From Pseudomonadota bacterium (GTDB taxonomy: Bacteria > Cyanobacteriota > Vampirovibrionia > LMEP-6097): 6,300 bases of DNA. The translations under genes were made by a program, and so were the position numbers. Where the stretch lies: the NCBI GenBank assembly GCA_009924885.1, contig RFQS01000136.1, forward strand, positions 1 through 6,300. Reading direction: 5' to 3'. The notes under the pieces were generated by a model. The model was given only the letters and a program-made list of their open reading frames with translations. It did no database searches and was not told the DNA's origin. Below, one piece after another: positions 1 through 6,292 of this stretch; the first letter of the stretch is position 1; each line of letters starts with the position of its first letter.

Positions 1-656
1 AACCAGAACCGTGTAGGATTCAACCAGAAGCAACACAGCCACAAAATAAACTCGCAGAGCTCAATGCCGCAAAAGCTGAATTAGCTGCCGCAAAGGCTGA
101 ATTAATAAACCCCTCAGGTAACAACTCAAATAAGAATATTAAAGATCTCTCCAAAGATTTATTAAATTTAAATGTTGAGAACAAAGAGTTACAACGTAAT
201 GCTCTACTAGAAGAAAAAGAGGCATTAGCAGCTAAAGCTGAGGCATTAGAAGCTAAAGCTAATTCTCAATTGTTTCGTTGCAATCCAACTATTCGAATAG
301 AGCAAGAAAATCAATTAAAGCAAGAAAATGAATTAAAGATTAAACTTGAAGCGGCAGAAAAAGAACTTAAAAATGCTCAGGACCTGCTAAGTAAGAACTC
401 TAATGATAATGATGTATCTCAGTTTACATCCAAAGGTTCTGTTGGTCTACTCAAGAACATTGCTATTGAGAGTATTAGTGATAGTAAAGAATTTAGGAAA
501 GAACAGCTAGAAACTAAGATACAAAAGCTTGAAGCAAACTTAACCAACAGACCATCGTATCCACAACAATGCTCCATACGAACAAATGATGAAGAGTTCT
601 ATTCAAATACGCAAAAGCTACTCGATGAAGCCAGAGCTGAATTAGCAACGATCTAA
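1..656 (+). CDS. Coiled-coil protein of unknown function, 3' part only (5' end outside window)
   Basis: The frame is open from the first full codon at position 3 to the TAA at 654-656, giving 217 visible residues. A TTG at 270 can be read as a start, but the frame continues unbroken for 89 codons upstream of it with the same composition, so the true start lies left of the window. The protein is rich in Ala, Lys, Glu, Leu, Asn and Gln, with motifs such as AAKAELA, ALAAKAE and QENQLK that suggest long amphipathic helices and a coiled coil. The C-terminal third is less repetitive and ends in DEARAELATI, echoing the early AAKAEL units. No signal peptide, membrane segment or catalytic motif is visible in this part. 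I do not recognise a family. A structural or surface protein, or a filament-like scaffold, would fit the composition, but that is inference. Being coding is well supported; function is unknown. Confidence 0.75.
   Translation, partial: PEPCRIQPEATQPQNKLAELNAAKAELAAAKAELINPSGNNSNKNIKDLSKDLLNLNVENKELQRNALLEEKEALAAKAEALEAKANSQLFRCNPTIRIEQENQLKQENELKIKLEAAEKELKNAQDLLSKNSNDNDVSQFTSKGSVGLLKNIAIESISDSKEFRKEQLETKIQKLEANLTNRPSYPQQCSIRTNDEEFYSNTQKLLDEARAELATI
66..107 (+). repeat. Tandem 21-bp repeat, two copies, coding for AAKAELA / AAKAELI
   Basis: Copies lie at 66-86 and 87-107. The first 18 bases differ only at one third-codon position (AAA versus AAG for Lys). The unit is exactly seven codons, one coiled-coil heptad, so duplication keeps both the frame and the helix register. 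It sits inside the partial coiled-coil gene. Confidence 0.75.
222..263 (+). repeat. Tandem 21-bp repeat, two copies, coding for ALAAKAE / ALEAKAN
   Basis: Copies lie at 222-242 and 243-263 and differ at only a few bases. The unit is again seven codons and related in sequence to the 66-107 repeat (shared A-K-A-E core), pointing to repeated heptad duplication in this gene. Confidence 0.7.
303..338 (+). repeat. Tandem 18-bp repeat, two copies, coding for QENQLK / QENELK
   Basis: Copies lie at 303-320 and 321-338 and differ by one base (C to G, changing Gln to Glu). The unit is six codons, so unlike the two 21-bp repeats it does not keep a heptad register. The near identity suggests a recent duplication, for example by replication slippage. 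Confidence 0.7.
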
Positions 657-682
657 AATTAATTTTTTACCAAAGTAGTTGT

Positions 683-686
683 AGGA
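683..686 (+). promoter_or_regulatory. Likely ribosome binding site AGGA for the gene at 696
   Basis: AGGA ends nine bases before the ATG at 696, a normal Shine-Dalgarno distance. It supports the ATG as the start. The frame above it is closed by TAA at 654-656 and again at 660-662, and there is no other start codon between that stop and 696. Confidence 0.5.
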
Positions 687-695
687 TATCAACAA

Positions 696-1280
696 ATGAC
701 AAATTTTGACAAGGTTTCACTTCTGAATATATATGCAACAAAGCCCTTAGTTAAGAAAGCTTTATTGGAAGCTTATGAAATAGAGCAGAAGATGTTAAAA
801 GGTATTGAAGTACGAGAAGCCAGCATTTTAAAAGCTAAAATAAATACGGAAAGTGGTTTTTGGGAAATGGAGCTCAATGTTGATCATGGAAAAGTATTTT
901 ATAAATGGTTTGATTCAAAGATGACACTCCTAGAAATGACTACTGTTCCAAGTAAGGAATGCTTGAAAAATAAAGATATCTATTCTGATGAAGAAATTGA
1001 ACATTTTCTAAATACTGATCTAAGCAATACTTACCATGTAGACCTACAGGATATTGATTCAATAAAAGATTTAAAAGTTAGTGTTCAAGATGATTTCGTC
1101 CTTAAAAATACTCGTTTTGATGAAAAATACAACGCTGCAAATCAAATAATTTTAAATTTTAAAATATGGCGTAAATATTTCATGAATTACACAAGAAATT
1201 TTGGTTTTTTATGGGAAGATACTGATTTTAAATCAGCTTCAGATTTATGTTTCAATATGAAAAAATTATCTCTACTATAA
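696..1280 (+). CDS. Hypothetical protein, 194 residues, no recognised family
   Basis: This is a complete frame from ATG (preceded by AGGA) to TAA. The product is mixed-charge and apparently soluble, with no signal peptide, membrane segment, Walker motif, zinc-binding Cys/His cluster or DNA-binding motif that I can see. The N-terminal 50 residues look helical. A middle stretch (about residues 52-82) with alternating hydrophobic and aromatic residues, including FWEMEL and VFYKWF, could be beta strands. The C-terminal part is rich in Asn, Phe and Tyr. It starts 39 bases after the coiled-coil gene, in the same frame and direction, so the two are probably co-transcribed. Its base composition is visibly poorer in G+C than glmS: sampled 60-base lines at 1141 and 841 hold 10 and 20 G/C, against 23 in a glmS line at 1921. 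It ends 8 bases from the convergent glmS stop. Function unknown. Confidence 0.7.
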   Translation: MTNFDKVSLLNIYATKPLVKKALLEAYEIEQKMLKGIEVREASILKAKINTESGFWEMELNVDHGKVFYKWFDSKMTLLEMTTVPSKECLKNKDIYSDEEIEHFLNTDLSNTYHVDLQDIDSIKDLKVSVQDDFVLKNTRFDEKYNAANQIILNFKIWRKYFMNYTRNFGFLWEDTDFKSASDLCFNMKKLSLL

Positions 1281-1288
1281 CTAAATAA

Positions 1289-3196
1289 TTACTCCACCGT
1301 CACAGACTTAGCTAAATTCCTCGGCTGATCTACATCTTTACCTAAATTCTCAGCGATAAAGTACGCTAGGAACTGTAATGGAATAGTCGCTAGGATTGGG
1401 CTGAAGAGCTGATCTATATCTGGAATACGCATAACTAGATCGAATTCTTCGACATGGTCTTGGTTCGAATCAGTCGTTAAAAGAATGCTCGGTGATTTTC
1501 TCGTCTTCGCTTCAAGTGCATTATGGATAATCTTTTCATAAATTATCTGCTCATCAGGGTAAATGCTCGGTATCGCAATGCTAATCACTGGCACGTTTTC
1601 ATCAAGAATAGCTATAGGACCATGTTTCAGTTCACCACTAGGATAGGCACTCGCATGAGCGTAGCTCAGCTCTTTTAATTTCAAAGCCCCCTCCATCGCA
1701 GTAGTATGATTAATACCACGACTTAAAAAGATAAAATCCCTGTAACCAGCAAAGTTCACCGCTGCTGCTTTATAGTGATTCGCACGATTAAGCATCTGGT
1801 CTAAAAGTACTGGTAAAGTCTTTAAATTATGTAAAATGTCAGTGAAAAACTCTCTGCTAATAGCTTTTCTTGCAGTCGCTATCTGCAAAGCTAATAAATA
1901 ATGAGCCATTAACTGAGAAGTATAAGCCTTAGTCGAAGCTACTGAAATCTCTAAATCCGCTGGAGTGATGTAAGTATTAGCACCACAGAGATTATTTATC
2001 GCAGAAGCTGGTCTATTAGTGATAGCAAGGAGTCTAGCTCCAGCTGATTTCGCCTTCTGTAAAGCAAGTATAGTATCCGCTGTTTCACCAGACTGGCTTA
2101 CGCCTATGACTAAATCCCTTTCACCGATTAGCTTATGCTGAAAATTAAATTCGCTAGCGACTATAACATCTACTGGTAAGCTGCACCATGAACCTAATAT
2201 ATATTTAAGTGCTTGAGCTGAATGGTAAGCTGAGCCACAGGCTATACAGTAAATCTTCTCGATCTCAGCGAAATTAATATTAAAATTAATCAACTTAAAA
2301 TTCTCATAGGTACTGTCTTCTATCAGGCTAAGCATCTTAGACAAAACCGTTGGCTGCTCATTAATCTCTTTTAGTAAAAAGTGCTTATAGCCTTTTTTAT
2401 CCATTAAAGAATCATTTTTCTTTAAAACTTCGATTACTGGCTTAATCATATTTCCCTCGAAATCCTGAATATCAATAGTATTCTTACTAATAACCGCAAA
2501 TTCACGATCAGCAAGACGAATAATACTATCTGTAAACTGCAAAACCGTGTCACTGTCACTCGCAGCAAAGTTCTCTGACTGCCCAACCCCTATTACTAAA
2601 GGAGACTCATGCTTAGCTAAAAGAATTCTTTTAGCGGGCTGAGTAGTATTAGGATTCACAGACTCATTCAATAAAATAGCTAAGGCATAACTACCCTCTA
2701 GCCTAGAAGAAAGCAGACGCATAGCTAAAAAATCTTCGTATTCACCCTTAGCGATTAGATCTTTACGAATATATGAAAAGAGATTCGCTATAACCTCAGT
2801 GTCAGTGTCACTTTTAAAAGTGTAGCCCTTATAGATAAGCTCTTTTTTTAATTTAATATAATTACGAATGATGCCGTTATGTACGACCGCGATAGTCCCA
2901 TCACTATCCATATGTGGGTGAGCATTTATATCACTAGGCTCACCATGAGTCGCCCAGCGAGTATGTCCTATGCCACAAATACTTTGATCTAATTTCTCTC
3001 TTTCCTCATCAGATAGCGTGCTCAGAGATTTTTCAAGGTCTAAAATTTTACCCTTATTTTTATACACCGAAAGAGTATCGTTTAGCAGAGCGATTCCAGA
3101 GGAATCATAGCCCCTATATTCTAGGCTCTTTAAACCCTGTAATAATAAACGAGTAGCCTTAGGCTCTTCACCGACATAGGAAACGATACCGCACAT
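1289..3196 (-). CDS. glmS: Glutamine--fructose-6-phosphate aminotransferase (isomerizing), glucosamine-6-phosphate synthase
   Basis: GlmS makes glucosamine-6-phosphate and glutamate from fructose-6-phosphate and glutamine, the first committed step to UDP-GlcNAc for peptidoglycan and lipopolysaccharide; it is cytosolic. The start is certain because Cys2 becomes the N-terminal nucleophile after Met removal (MCGIVSYVG). In the N-terminal glutaminase domain (about 1-240) I see HTRWATHGEP with Arg80 and Trp81, HNGII with Asn107/Gly108 of the oxyanion hole, and TDTE with Asp132. Two SIS sugar-isomerase domains follow (about 300-440 and 475-615). They contain CGSAYHS at 320, SQSGETAD at 367, SVASTKAYTSQL at 418, EGALKLKE with Glu502, Lys506 and Glu509, GELKHGP with His525, and the C-terminal loop DQPRNLAKSVTVE with Lys630. 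These match the known catalytic set of the E. coli enzyme. At 635 residues it is 26 longer than E. coli GlmS (609); part of this is a polar stretch near residues 177-190 in the glutaminase domain. No Shine-Dalgarno is evident. glmU is not adjacent. Confidence 0.98.
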   Translation of the reverse strand: MCGIVSYVGEEPKATRLLLQGLKSLEYRGYDSSGIALLNDTLSVYKNKGKILDLEKSLSTLSDEEREKLDQSICGIGHTRWATHGEPSDINAHPHMDSDGTIAVVHNGIIRNYIKLKKELIYKGYTFKSDTDTEVIANLFSYIRKDLIAKGEYEDFLAMRLLSSRLEGSYALAILLNESVNPNTTQPAKRILLAKHESPLVIGVGQSENFAASDSDTVLQFTDSIIRLADREFAVISKNTIDIQDFEGNMIKPVIEVLKKNDSLMDKKGYKHFLLKEINEQPTVLSKMLSLIEDSTYENFKLINFNINFAEIEKIYCIACGSAYHSAQALKYILGSWCSLPVDVIVASEFNFQHKLIGERDLVIGVSQSGETADTILALQKAKSAGARLLAITNRPASAINNLCGANTYITPADLEISVASTKAYTSQLMAHYLLALQIATARKAISREFFTDILHNLKTLPVLLDQMLNRANHYKAAAVNFAGYRDFIFLSRGINHTTAMEGALKLKELSYAHASAYPSGELKHGPIAILDENVPVISIAIPSIYPDEQIIYEKIIHNALEAKTRKSPSILLTTDSNQDHVEEFDLVMRIPDIDQLFSPILATIPLQFLAYFIAENLGKDVDQPRNLAKSVTVE

Positions 3197-3205
3197 TTAA
3201 GTTTA

Positions 3206-3211
3206 ATTATA
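3206..3211 (-). promoter_or_regulatory. Perfect TATAAT -10 element immediately before glmS
   Basis: On the minus strand a consensus TATAAT ends nine bases before the glmS ATG. Transcription starting about seven bases downstream would leave a leader of only a few bases, consistent with the lack of a Shine-Dalgarno. The best -35 match, TTGAAA, is 20 bases upstream, longer than the usual 16-18, and there is no TGn extension. In A+T-rich DNA such a hexamer can arise by chance, so this is a candidate only. The rest of the 75-base gap to the PhzF-like gene shows no glmS-ribozyme-sized element. Confidence 0.35.
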
Positions 3212-3271
3212 CTAGAGACTAATGCAGAACTTTTCAAGATGCAAGTTAACTATTATGAGTTCACTGATAAA

Positions 3272-4222
3272 TTAAGCTGAAAACATCTCCCCAACTAGTA
3301 CAGTAACAGCCTCACCTATTAATTCAGCTTTTACTTCCCTTAATTCATGGGACTGCTCGCCATCTTCAATTTCTGCGTTTTCGTCGTCCTCATCTGTAAA
3401 AACTCTTACCTCTAAACGCCCCCTTCTGCGAAGAATATCACCCTGTTCTGCTTTAATAAACAGAGGTAAACTACCCTGCACTAAATTATTCTTCACTAAA
3501 TACACCGCGAGAGGTGCATTAGCAGAGCCAGTCACAGGATCTTCTATCACATCATAATAAGGCGTGAAAAACCTAGAGTGAACGTGAGAGCCATCATCAT
3601 AAGTATCAGTAGTGAAAACTGAAAAACCTTTCACTAACAGCTTCTCACCAAAAGCCTTTAAACGGCTGTAATTATAATGCACCTTATTTAAAGCCTTTAA
3701 ATTTTTAACAGGTAAAAAAATGTAATCCACCGTCTGATCATGCATGACAGGAAGGTCTAAATTAAAATCATCTAAATTAATCTCCAGAATAGTAGCTAAT
3801 TCCGTCAGATCAATATTCTCTTCTACTAGATTAATTTCTGGTGCCTGAAGCGTAATAGATATTTTCCCATTAAATTTCCTGACCTTTACTGGTAAAAGAC
3901 CGACTAAAGCTTCTATGGTAAAACTATAATCACCGTCTTTATCCATGCCAAATTTAGATTCCTCAGCTAAAGCGTGCATGGCTGCGACCGTCGCATGACC
4001 ACAGAATAAAACCTCTCTTTCAGTAGTAAACCAACGAATCCTAAAATCAGCTTTATCACTAGGCAAGACAAAAGCAGTCTCAGAAAGGTTCATTTCATTT
4101 GCGATAGCTAGCATCTGATCATCACTTAAAGAAGCAGCTTCAGTAAGCACTCCAGCAGGATTACCCGTGAAAGGCTTACTGGTAAAAGCGTCTATTTGTT
4201 TTATTTTTATAGTCTTCTGCAT
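3272..4222 (-). CDS. PhzF-family isomerase/epimerase-like protein
   Basis: Members share the diaminopimelate-epimerase fold (two similar halves) and include PhzF, which isomerises a phenazine precursor, and E. coli YddE. For most bacterial members the substrate is unknown, and there are no other phenazine genes here. Family hallmarks are present in order: IDAFTSKPFTGNPAGV at about 10-25; NLSETAFV at 45-52 with Glu48 at the position of the catalytic Glu of PhzF; WFTTEREVLFCGHATVAAMHAL at 64-85 (the GHAT signature, His76); and EDPVTGSANAPLA at 227-239 with Asp228. The length of 316 is slightly above the usual 260-300, explained by an acidic insert near residues 277-294, before the terminal AVTVLVGEM strand. 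The ATG start fits the family N-terminus and has AGGA four bases upstream. It lies 59 bases after the ATPase gene and 75 before glmS on the same strand, so read-through is possible. Confidence 0.93.
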   Translation of the reverse strand: MQKTIKIKQIDAFTSKPFTGNPAGVLTEAASLSDDQMLAIANEMNLSETAFVLPSDKADFRIRWFTTEREVLFCGHATVAAMHALAEESKFGMDKDGDYSFTIEALVGLLPVKVRKFNGKISITLQAPEINLVEENIDLTELATILEINLDDFNLDLPVMHDQTVDYIFLPVKNLKALNKVHYNYSRLKAFGEKLLVKGFSVFTTDTYDDGSHVHSRFFTPYYDVIEDPVTGSANAPLAVYLVKNNLVQGSLPLFIKAEQGDILRRRGRLEVRVFTDEDDENAEIEDGEQSHELREVKAELIGEAVTVLVGEMFSA

Positions 4223-4226
4223 ATGA

Positions 4227-4230
4227 TCCT
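4227..4230 (-). promoter_or_regulatory. Candidate ribosome binding site AGGA of the PhzF-like gene
   Basis: AGGA on the minus strand ends four bases before the ATG at 4222. The spacing is short for a Shine-Dalgarno, but it is the only purine-rich match nearby, and the family N-terminus fixes the start at this ATG. Confidence 0.35.
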
Positions 4231-4281
4231 GATTTTAACAGAGGGAATATGCCTTGGCTCTCTGTGTATCGAAATTAGCCT

Positions 4282-5442
4282 TTAATTAAATATAATCTTT
4301 AAAACCTCTTGCCAAGCGCAAACTAAAATATCAGCCTCAGCATACTTAGATTTAGTTAAGCTAGCGCAAAGGAGTACGGCATCTCCCCTTAGATCTTTAA
4401 AAGATTTAAGACCAGTTAGTTTATTAATATCAACATTATCACTAGCCTTAATTTCCACGGCATAACACCTGTCATCATAAGTTTCAATAATTAAATCTAC
4501 TTCAGCACCAGACTTAGTGCGGTAATAAGTAAATTGATAATCTTTTCTAGAGTACGATGCAAGTCTCATCGCTTCTGCTATAAAAAAGTGTTCAAAAGCC
4601 TCACCAAATTCTCTAGTTTTTGCTATTAATGGTGCATCTAACTTTTTCGCTAAAGCTCTTCTCACTCCAGTATCAAAAAAATAAAACTTAGGGTGCTTAC
4701 TTAGCTGTTTGCGAGAGGATTTGGCATAGCCGTATAGATTAAAGCCTATCAGAGTATCTTCTAAAACCTGATAGTATTCTTGAACGGTTTTATAATCTAC
4801 ATAAATATCACTAGCTATATTTGAATAATTAATAATAGAACCATTTTCGCTAGCTGCTAAATCAAGAAAGCGTACAAAAGCTCCTAATTGACGAATTTGC
4901 GCTTCAGCTTTTATTTCTTCTTCAATATAAGTTCTAACATAAGATTTTAAAGTCTCACGAGCAAAAACATCTTCTTTATCTAAGTAAACAGCTGGTAAGC
5001 TACCTAAGTCTAAAACCTTAGATAATTTAAATTCCTGAGCCAGTTCTAAATGGGTTAATGGAAATAAATTGTAAGTAAGAGCCCTGCCTGCAAGCATATT
5101 AGCTCCTTGTCTCTTTAATTTTCTTGCACTAGAGCCGCTCATAATGAAACTAAGATCTTTTCTCTCTTCTATCAGTTTATGAACGATATTTAGTAACTCT
5201 GGTACACGCTGAATTTCATCAATAATTACAGATGAAATAGATTTATCTAAGGCATTAATTTCTTCTAAAAGTAAATGAGGCTTAGCTAGTAATCTTAAAT
5301 AGATTTCACTATCTAAAAGATTTAGATAAAGACTATTTTTTTTAGCGAAGAGTTGTCTTAATAAAGTACTCTTACCAACTTGCCTTGCACCAAATAAAAA
5401 AAAACTTCTAGATTTAGGCAATTTTAAAGTTCTATGGAGCAT
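4282..5442 (-). CDS. AAA-family ATPase with C-terminal DUF4143 / nuclease-like domain
   Basis: This is the common AAA_14 plus DUF4143 architecture found in many bacteria and archaea, usually annotated only as ATP-binding protein; its biological role is not established. Walker A is GARQVGKST at 18-26 (Lys24, Ser25). Walker B is SVIIDEIQ at 71-78 (Asp75, Glu76). A sensor-like strand, FIMSGSSARKLKR, follows at 99-111, then LAGRALTYNLFPLTHLE at 118-133, typical of the family. Residues about 200-235 (INYSNIASDI.VDYKTVQEYYQVLEDT) look like a winged-helix segment. The C-terminal part has GAEVDLII (Asp316) and YAVEIKAS (Glu330, Lys332), the D-(x)n-ExK arrangement of PD-(D/E)xK nucleases. The length of 386 is normal and all motifs are intact. 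It is the first gene of the three-gene minus-strand run and has an inverted repeat just before its start. Some relatives have been discussed with defence or toxin-antitoxin-like loci, but no partner gene is visible here. Confidence 0.93.
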   Translation of the reverse strand: MLHRTLKLPKSRSFFLFGARQVGKSTLLRQLFAKKNSLYLNLLDSEIYLRLLAKPHLLLEEINALDKSISSVIIDEIQRVPELLNIVHKLIEERKDLSFIMSGSSARKLKRQGANMLAGRALTYNLFPLTHLELAQEFKLSKVLDLGSLPAVYLDKEDVFARETLKSYVRTYIEEEIKAEAQIRQLGAFVRFLDLAASENGSIINYSNIASDIYVDYKTVQEYYQVLEDTLIGFNLYGYAKSSRKQLSKHPKFYFFDTGVRRALAKKLDAPLIAKTREFGEAFEHFFIAEAMRLASYSRKDYQFTYYRTKSGAEVDLIIETYDDRCYAVEIKASDNVDINKLTGLKSFKDLRGDAVLLCASLTKSKYAEADILVCAWQEVLKIIFN

Positions 5443-5446
5443 ATCC

Positions 5447-5467
5447 CTATTTTACCACCTAAAATAG
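5447..5467 (-). promoter_or_regulatory. Perfect 8-bp inverted repeat before the ATPase gene, possible operator or SD-presenting hairpin
   Basis: On the minus strand CTATTTTA and TAAAATAG flank a 5-base GGTGG. The arms pair perfectly and the element ends four bases before the ATPase ATG. The loop plus flanking A reads AGGTGG, a Shine-Dalgarno-like match 12 bases from the ATG. As DNA it resembles a repressor operator; as RNA it would display the SD in a loop. The arms are almost all A/T, so chance is not excluded. Confidence 0.45.
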
Positions 5468-5490
5468 AATTTCTACCCTAAAATATCCAA
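5461..5490 (-). promoter_or_regulatory. Weak candidate promoter for the ATPase operon
   Basis: On the minus strand TTGGAT (5485-5490) and TATTTT (5461-5466) are separated by 18 bases. Each matches the sigma-70 consensus only partly. The -10 would overlap the inverted repeat at 5447-5467, and a 9-bp direct repeat, CCTAAAATA on the plus strand (5458-5466 and 5477-5485), spans it, an arrangement seen where a repressor covers a promoter. The remaining gap up to 5560 shows no other clear signal. Confidence 0.25.
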
Positions 5491-5917
5491 GGAATAAATG
5501 GATTATGTCTCCTTTCAAGAACTCTACGGTGCAGTGCAGATGTATTAAATAATCTTATAATCAGGTCTGAGACTCAAGTATCATTCTAAAGAATTTTTCT
5601 GCCCGATCTAAGCCCTCATTTAATTCATCTTTTAAAAACTTCTGCTCATCAATGTCTTCAGAGTTTTCTCTATCTTGATGCTTATAATTTAACTCTTGAT
5701 TATATTCAATAAGCTCTTGAAATAGGTTTAAGGCTTTCTCGGATTCAGTTTCAAGCTTTTCTTCTGCCAGTCCTTTTTTTAGCTGCTCTATTGAAGCTAA
5801 GTAGGGTTGTACTTGATAATTTCTGATCGCGCTGATTTTATCTTCCTCTCTAAAAACCGTTTTTAGTGCATCATTTATGCTCTTTTTAGTCTGTCTCCAG
5901 CGATTATCTAATCGATG

Positions 5918-6058
5918 CCATCTATCATAACTCTCTTGGACAAAGCAGTAGCAGAGATAAATAATCGTGAAATATTTTAAGTATCTAGATTTACCATAAT
6001 ATGGAGACAATTCATCTTTACTAAAATAATTAAAAGCTATATAGAGAAAAGTCTCTAG
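5918..6058 (-). repeat. Repeat unit copy B (about 47 codons)
   Basis: Copy B begins LETFLYIAFNYF and continues TIIYLCYCFVQESYDRW. It starts exactly 78 codons after copy A. In the ungapped stretch after the NYF motif, the codon aligned with the TAA of copy A is a TAC (Tyr, 5981-5983), one base from TAA. Confidence 0.45.
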
Positions 6059-6151
6059 CTGATCTGGGGCATCATAGAAATGATTAGGTATTAATAATGG
6101 AATCGAATCATTTGCAGGATCTATGTATCTATAATTAATAAGCTTAGAAAT

Positions 6152-6292
6152 AAAATCATATTTTTCCTTATTATAGGCGTAAGCTAAAAACTCAAAAATA
6201 GATCTGATTACCCATTAAGCCGCCCCTAATTTAATTCTATTTAAAGTAAGAGGCTTGAAGTAATTAACGGAGACATAGAGGAAGCGATCTAA
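6152..6292 (-). repeat. Repeat unit copy A (about 47 codons), interrupted by the TAA
   Basis: Copy A begins LDRFLYVSVNYF and, after the in-frame TAA at 6215-6217, continues SIFEFLAYAYNKEKYDF. Seven of the first twelve residues are identical to copy B, and three more are conservative changes. The C-terminal parts of the units also line up, with one gap (S/T-I, aromatic run, then E-x-Y-D). Confidence 0.45.

Noticed and set aside
270..656. A separate 128-residue gene starting at TTG 270
   Set aside because: The frame is open for 89 more codons upstream with the same coiled-coil composition and in-frame repeats, so the TTG is an internal codon.
655..666. 12-base palindrome AAAATTAATTTT at the stop of the coiled-coil gene
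   Set aside because: All A/T with no loop, so it would not form a stable hairpin; expected by chance in such DNA.
1255..1300. Shared bidirectional terminator between the convergent genes
   Set aside because: No inverted repeat with a T-run is present in the 8-base gap or the flanking gene ends.
3244..3251. Palindrome AGTTAACT, with a near copy AGTTCACT at 3258-3265, upstream of glmS
   Set aside because: Eight bases only and the second copy is not palindromic; no supporting context for an operator.
3197..3271. glmS ribozyme-riboswitch in the gap before glmS
   Set aside because: The gap is 75 bases, too short for the roughly 150-base or longer ribozyme, and no conserved core is visible.
4238..4265. 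Hairpin between the ATPase and PhzF-like genes (ACAGAG / CTCTGT) as a terminator
   Set aside because: Only six perfect base pairs in the minus-strand RNA, a long loop and no U-run after it. Too weak to call.
5555..5563. Read-through or recoding of the TGA ending the right-hand gene
   Set aside because: An in-frame TAA follows after one codon, so it is simply a double stop. Trp codons elsewhere in the window are TGG.
5561..6010. An intact 149-residue gene starting at TTG 6010
   Set aside because: Possible but less likely. The coding-like frame and a repeat unit extend upstream through 6010 to a TAA, and no Shine-Dalgarno precedes the TTG.
6192..6215. ATG overlapping the TAA (TAATG) as a coupled new start on the minus strand
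   Set aside because: That ATG is in another frame and reaches a TGA after seven codons, so it does not open the downstream gene.
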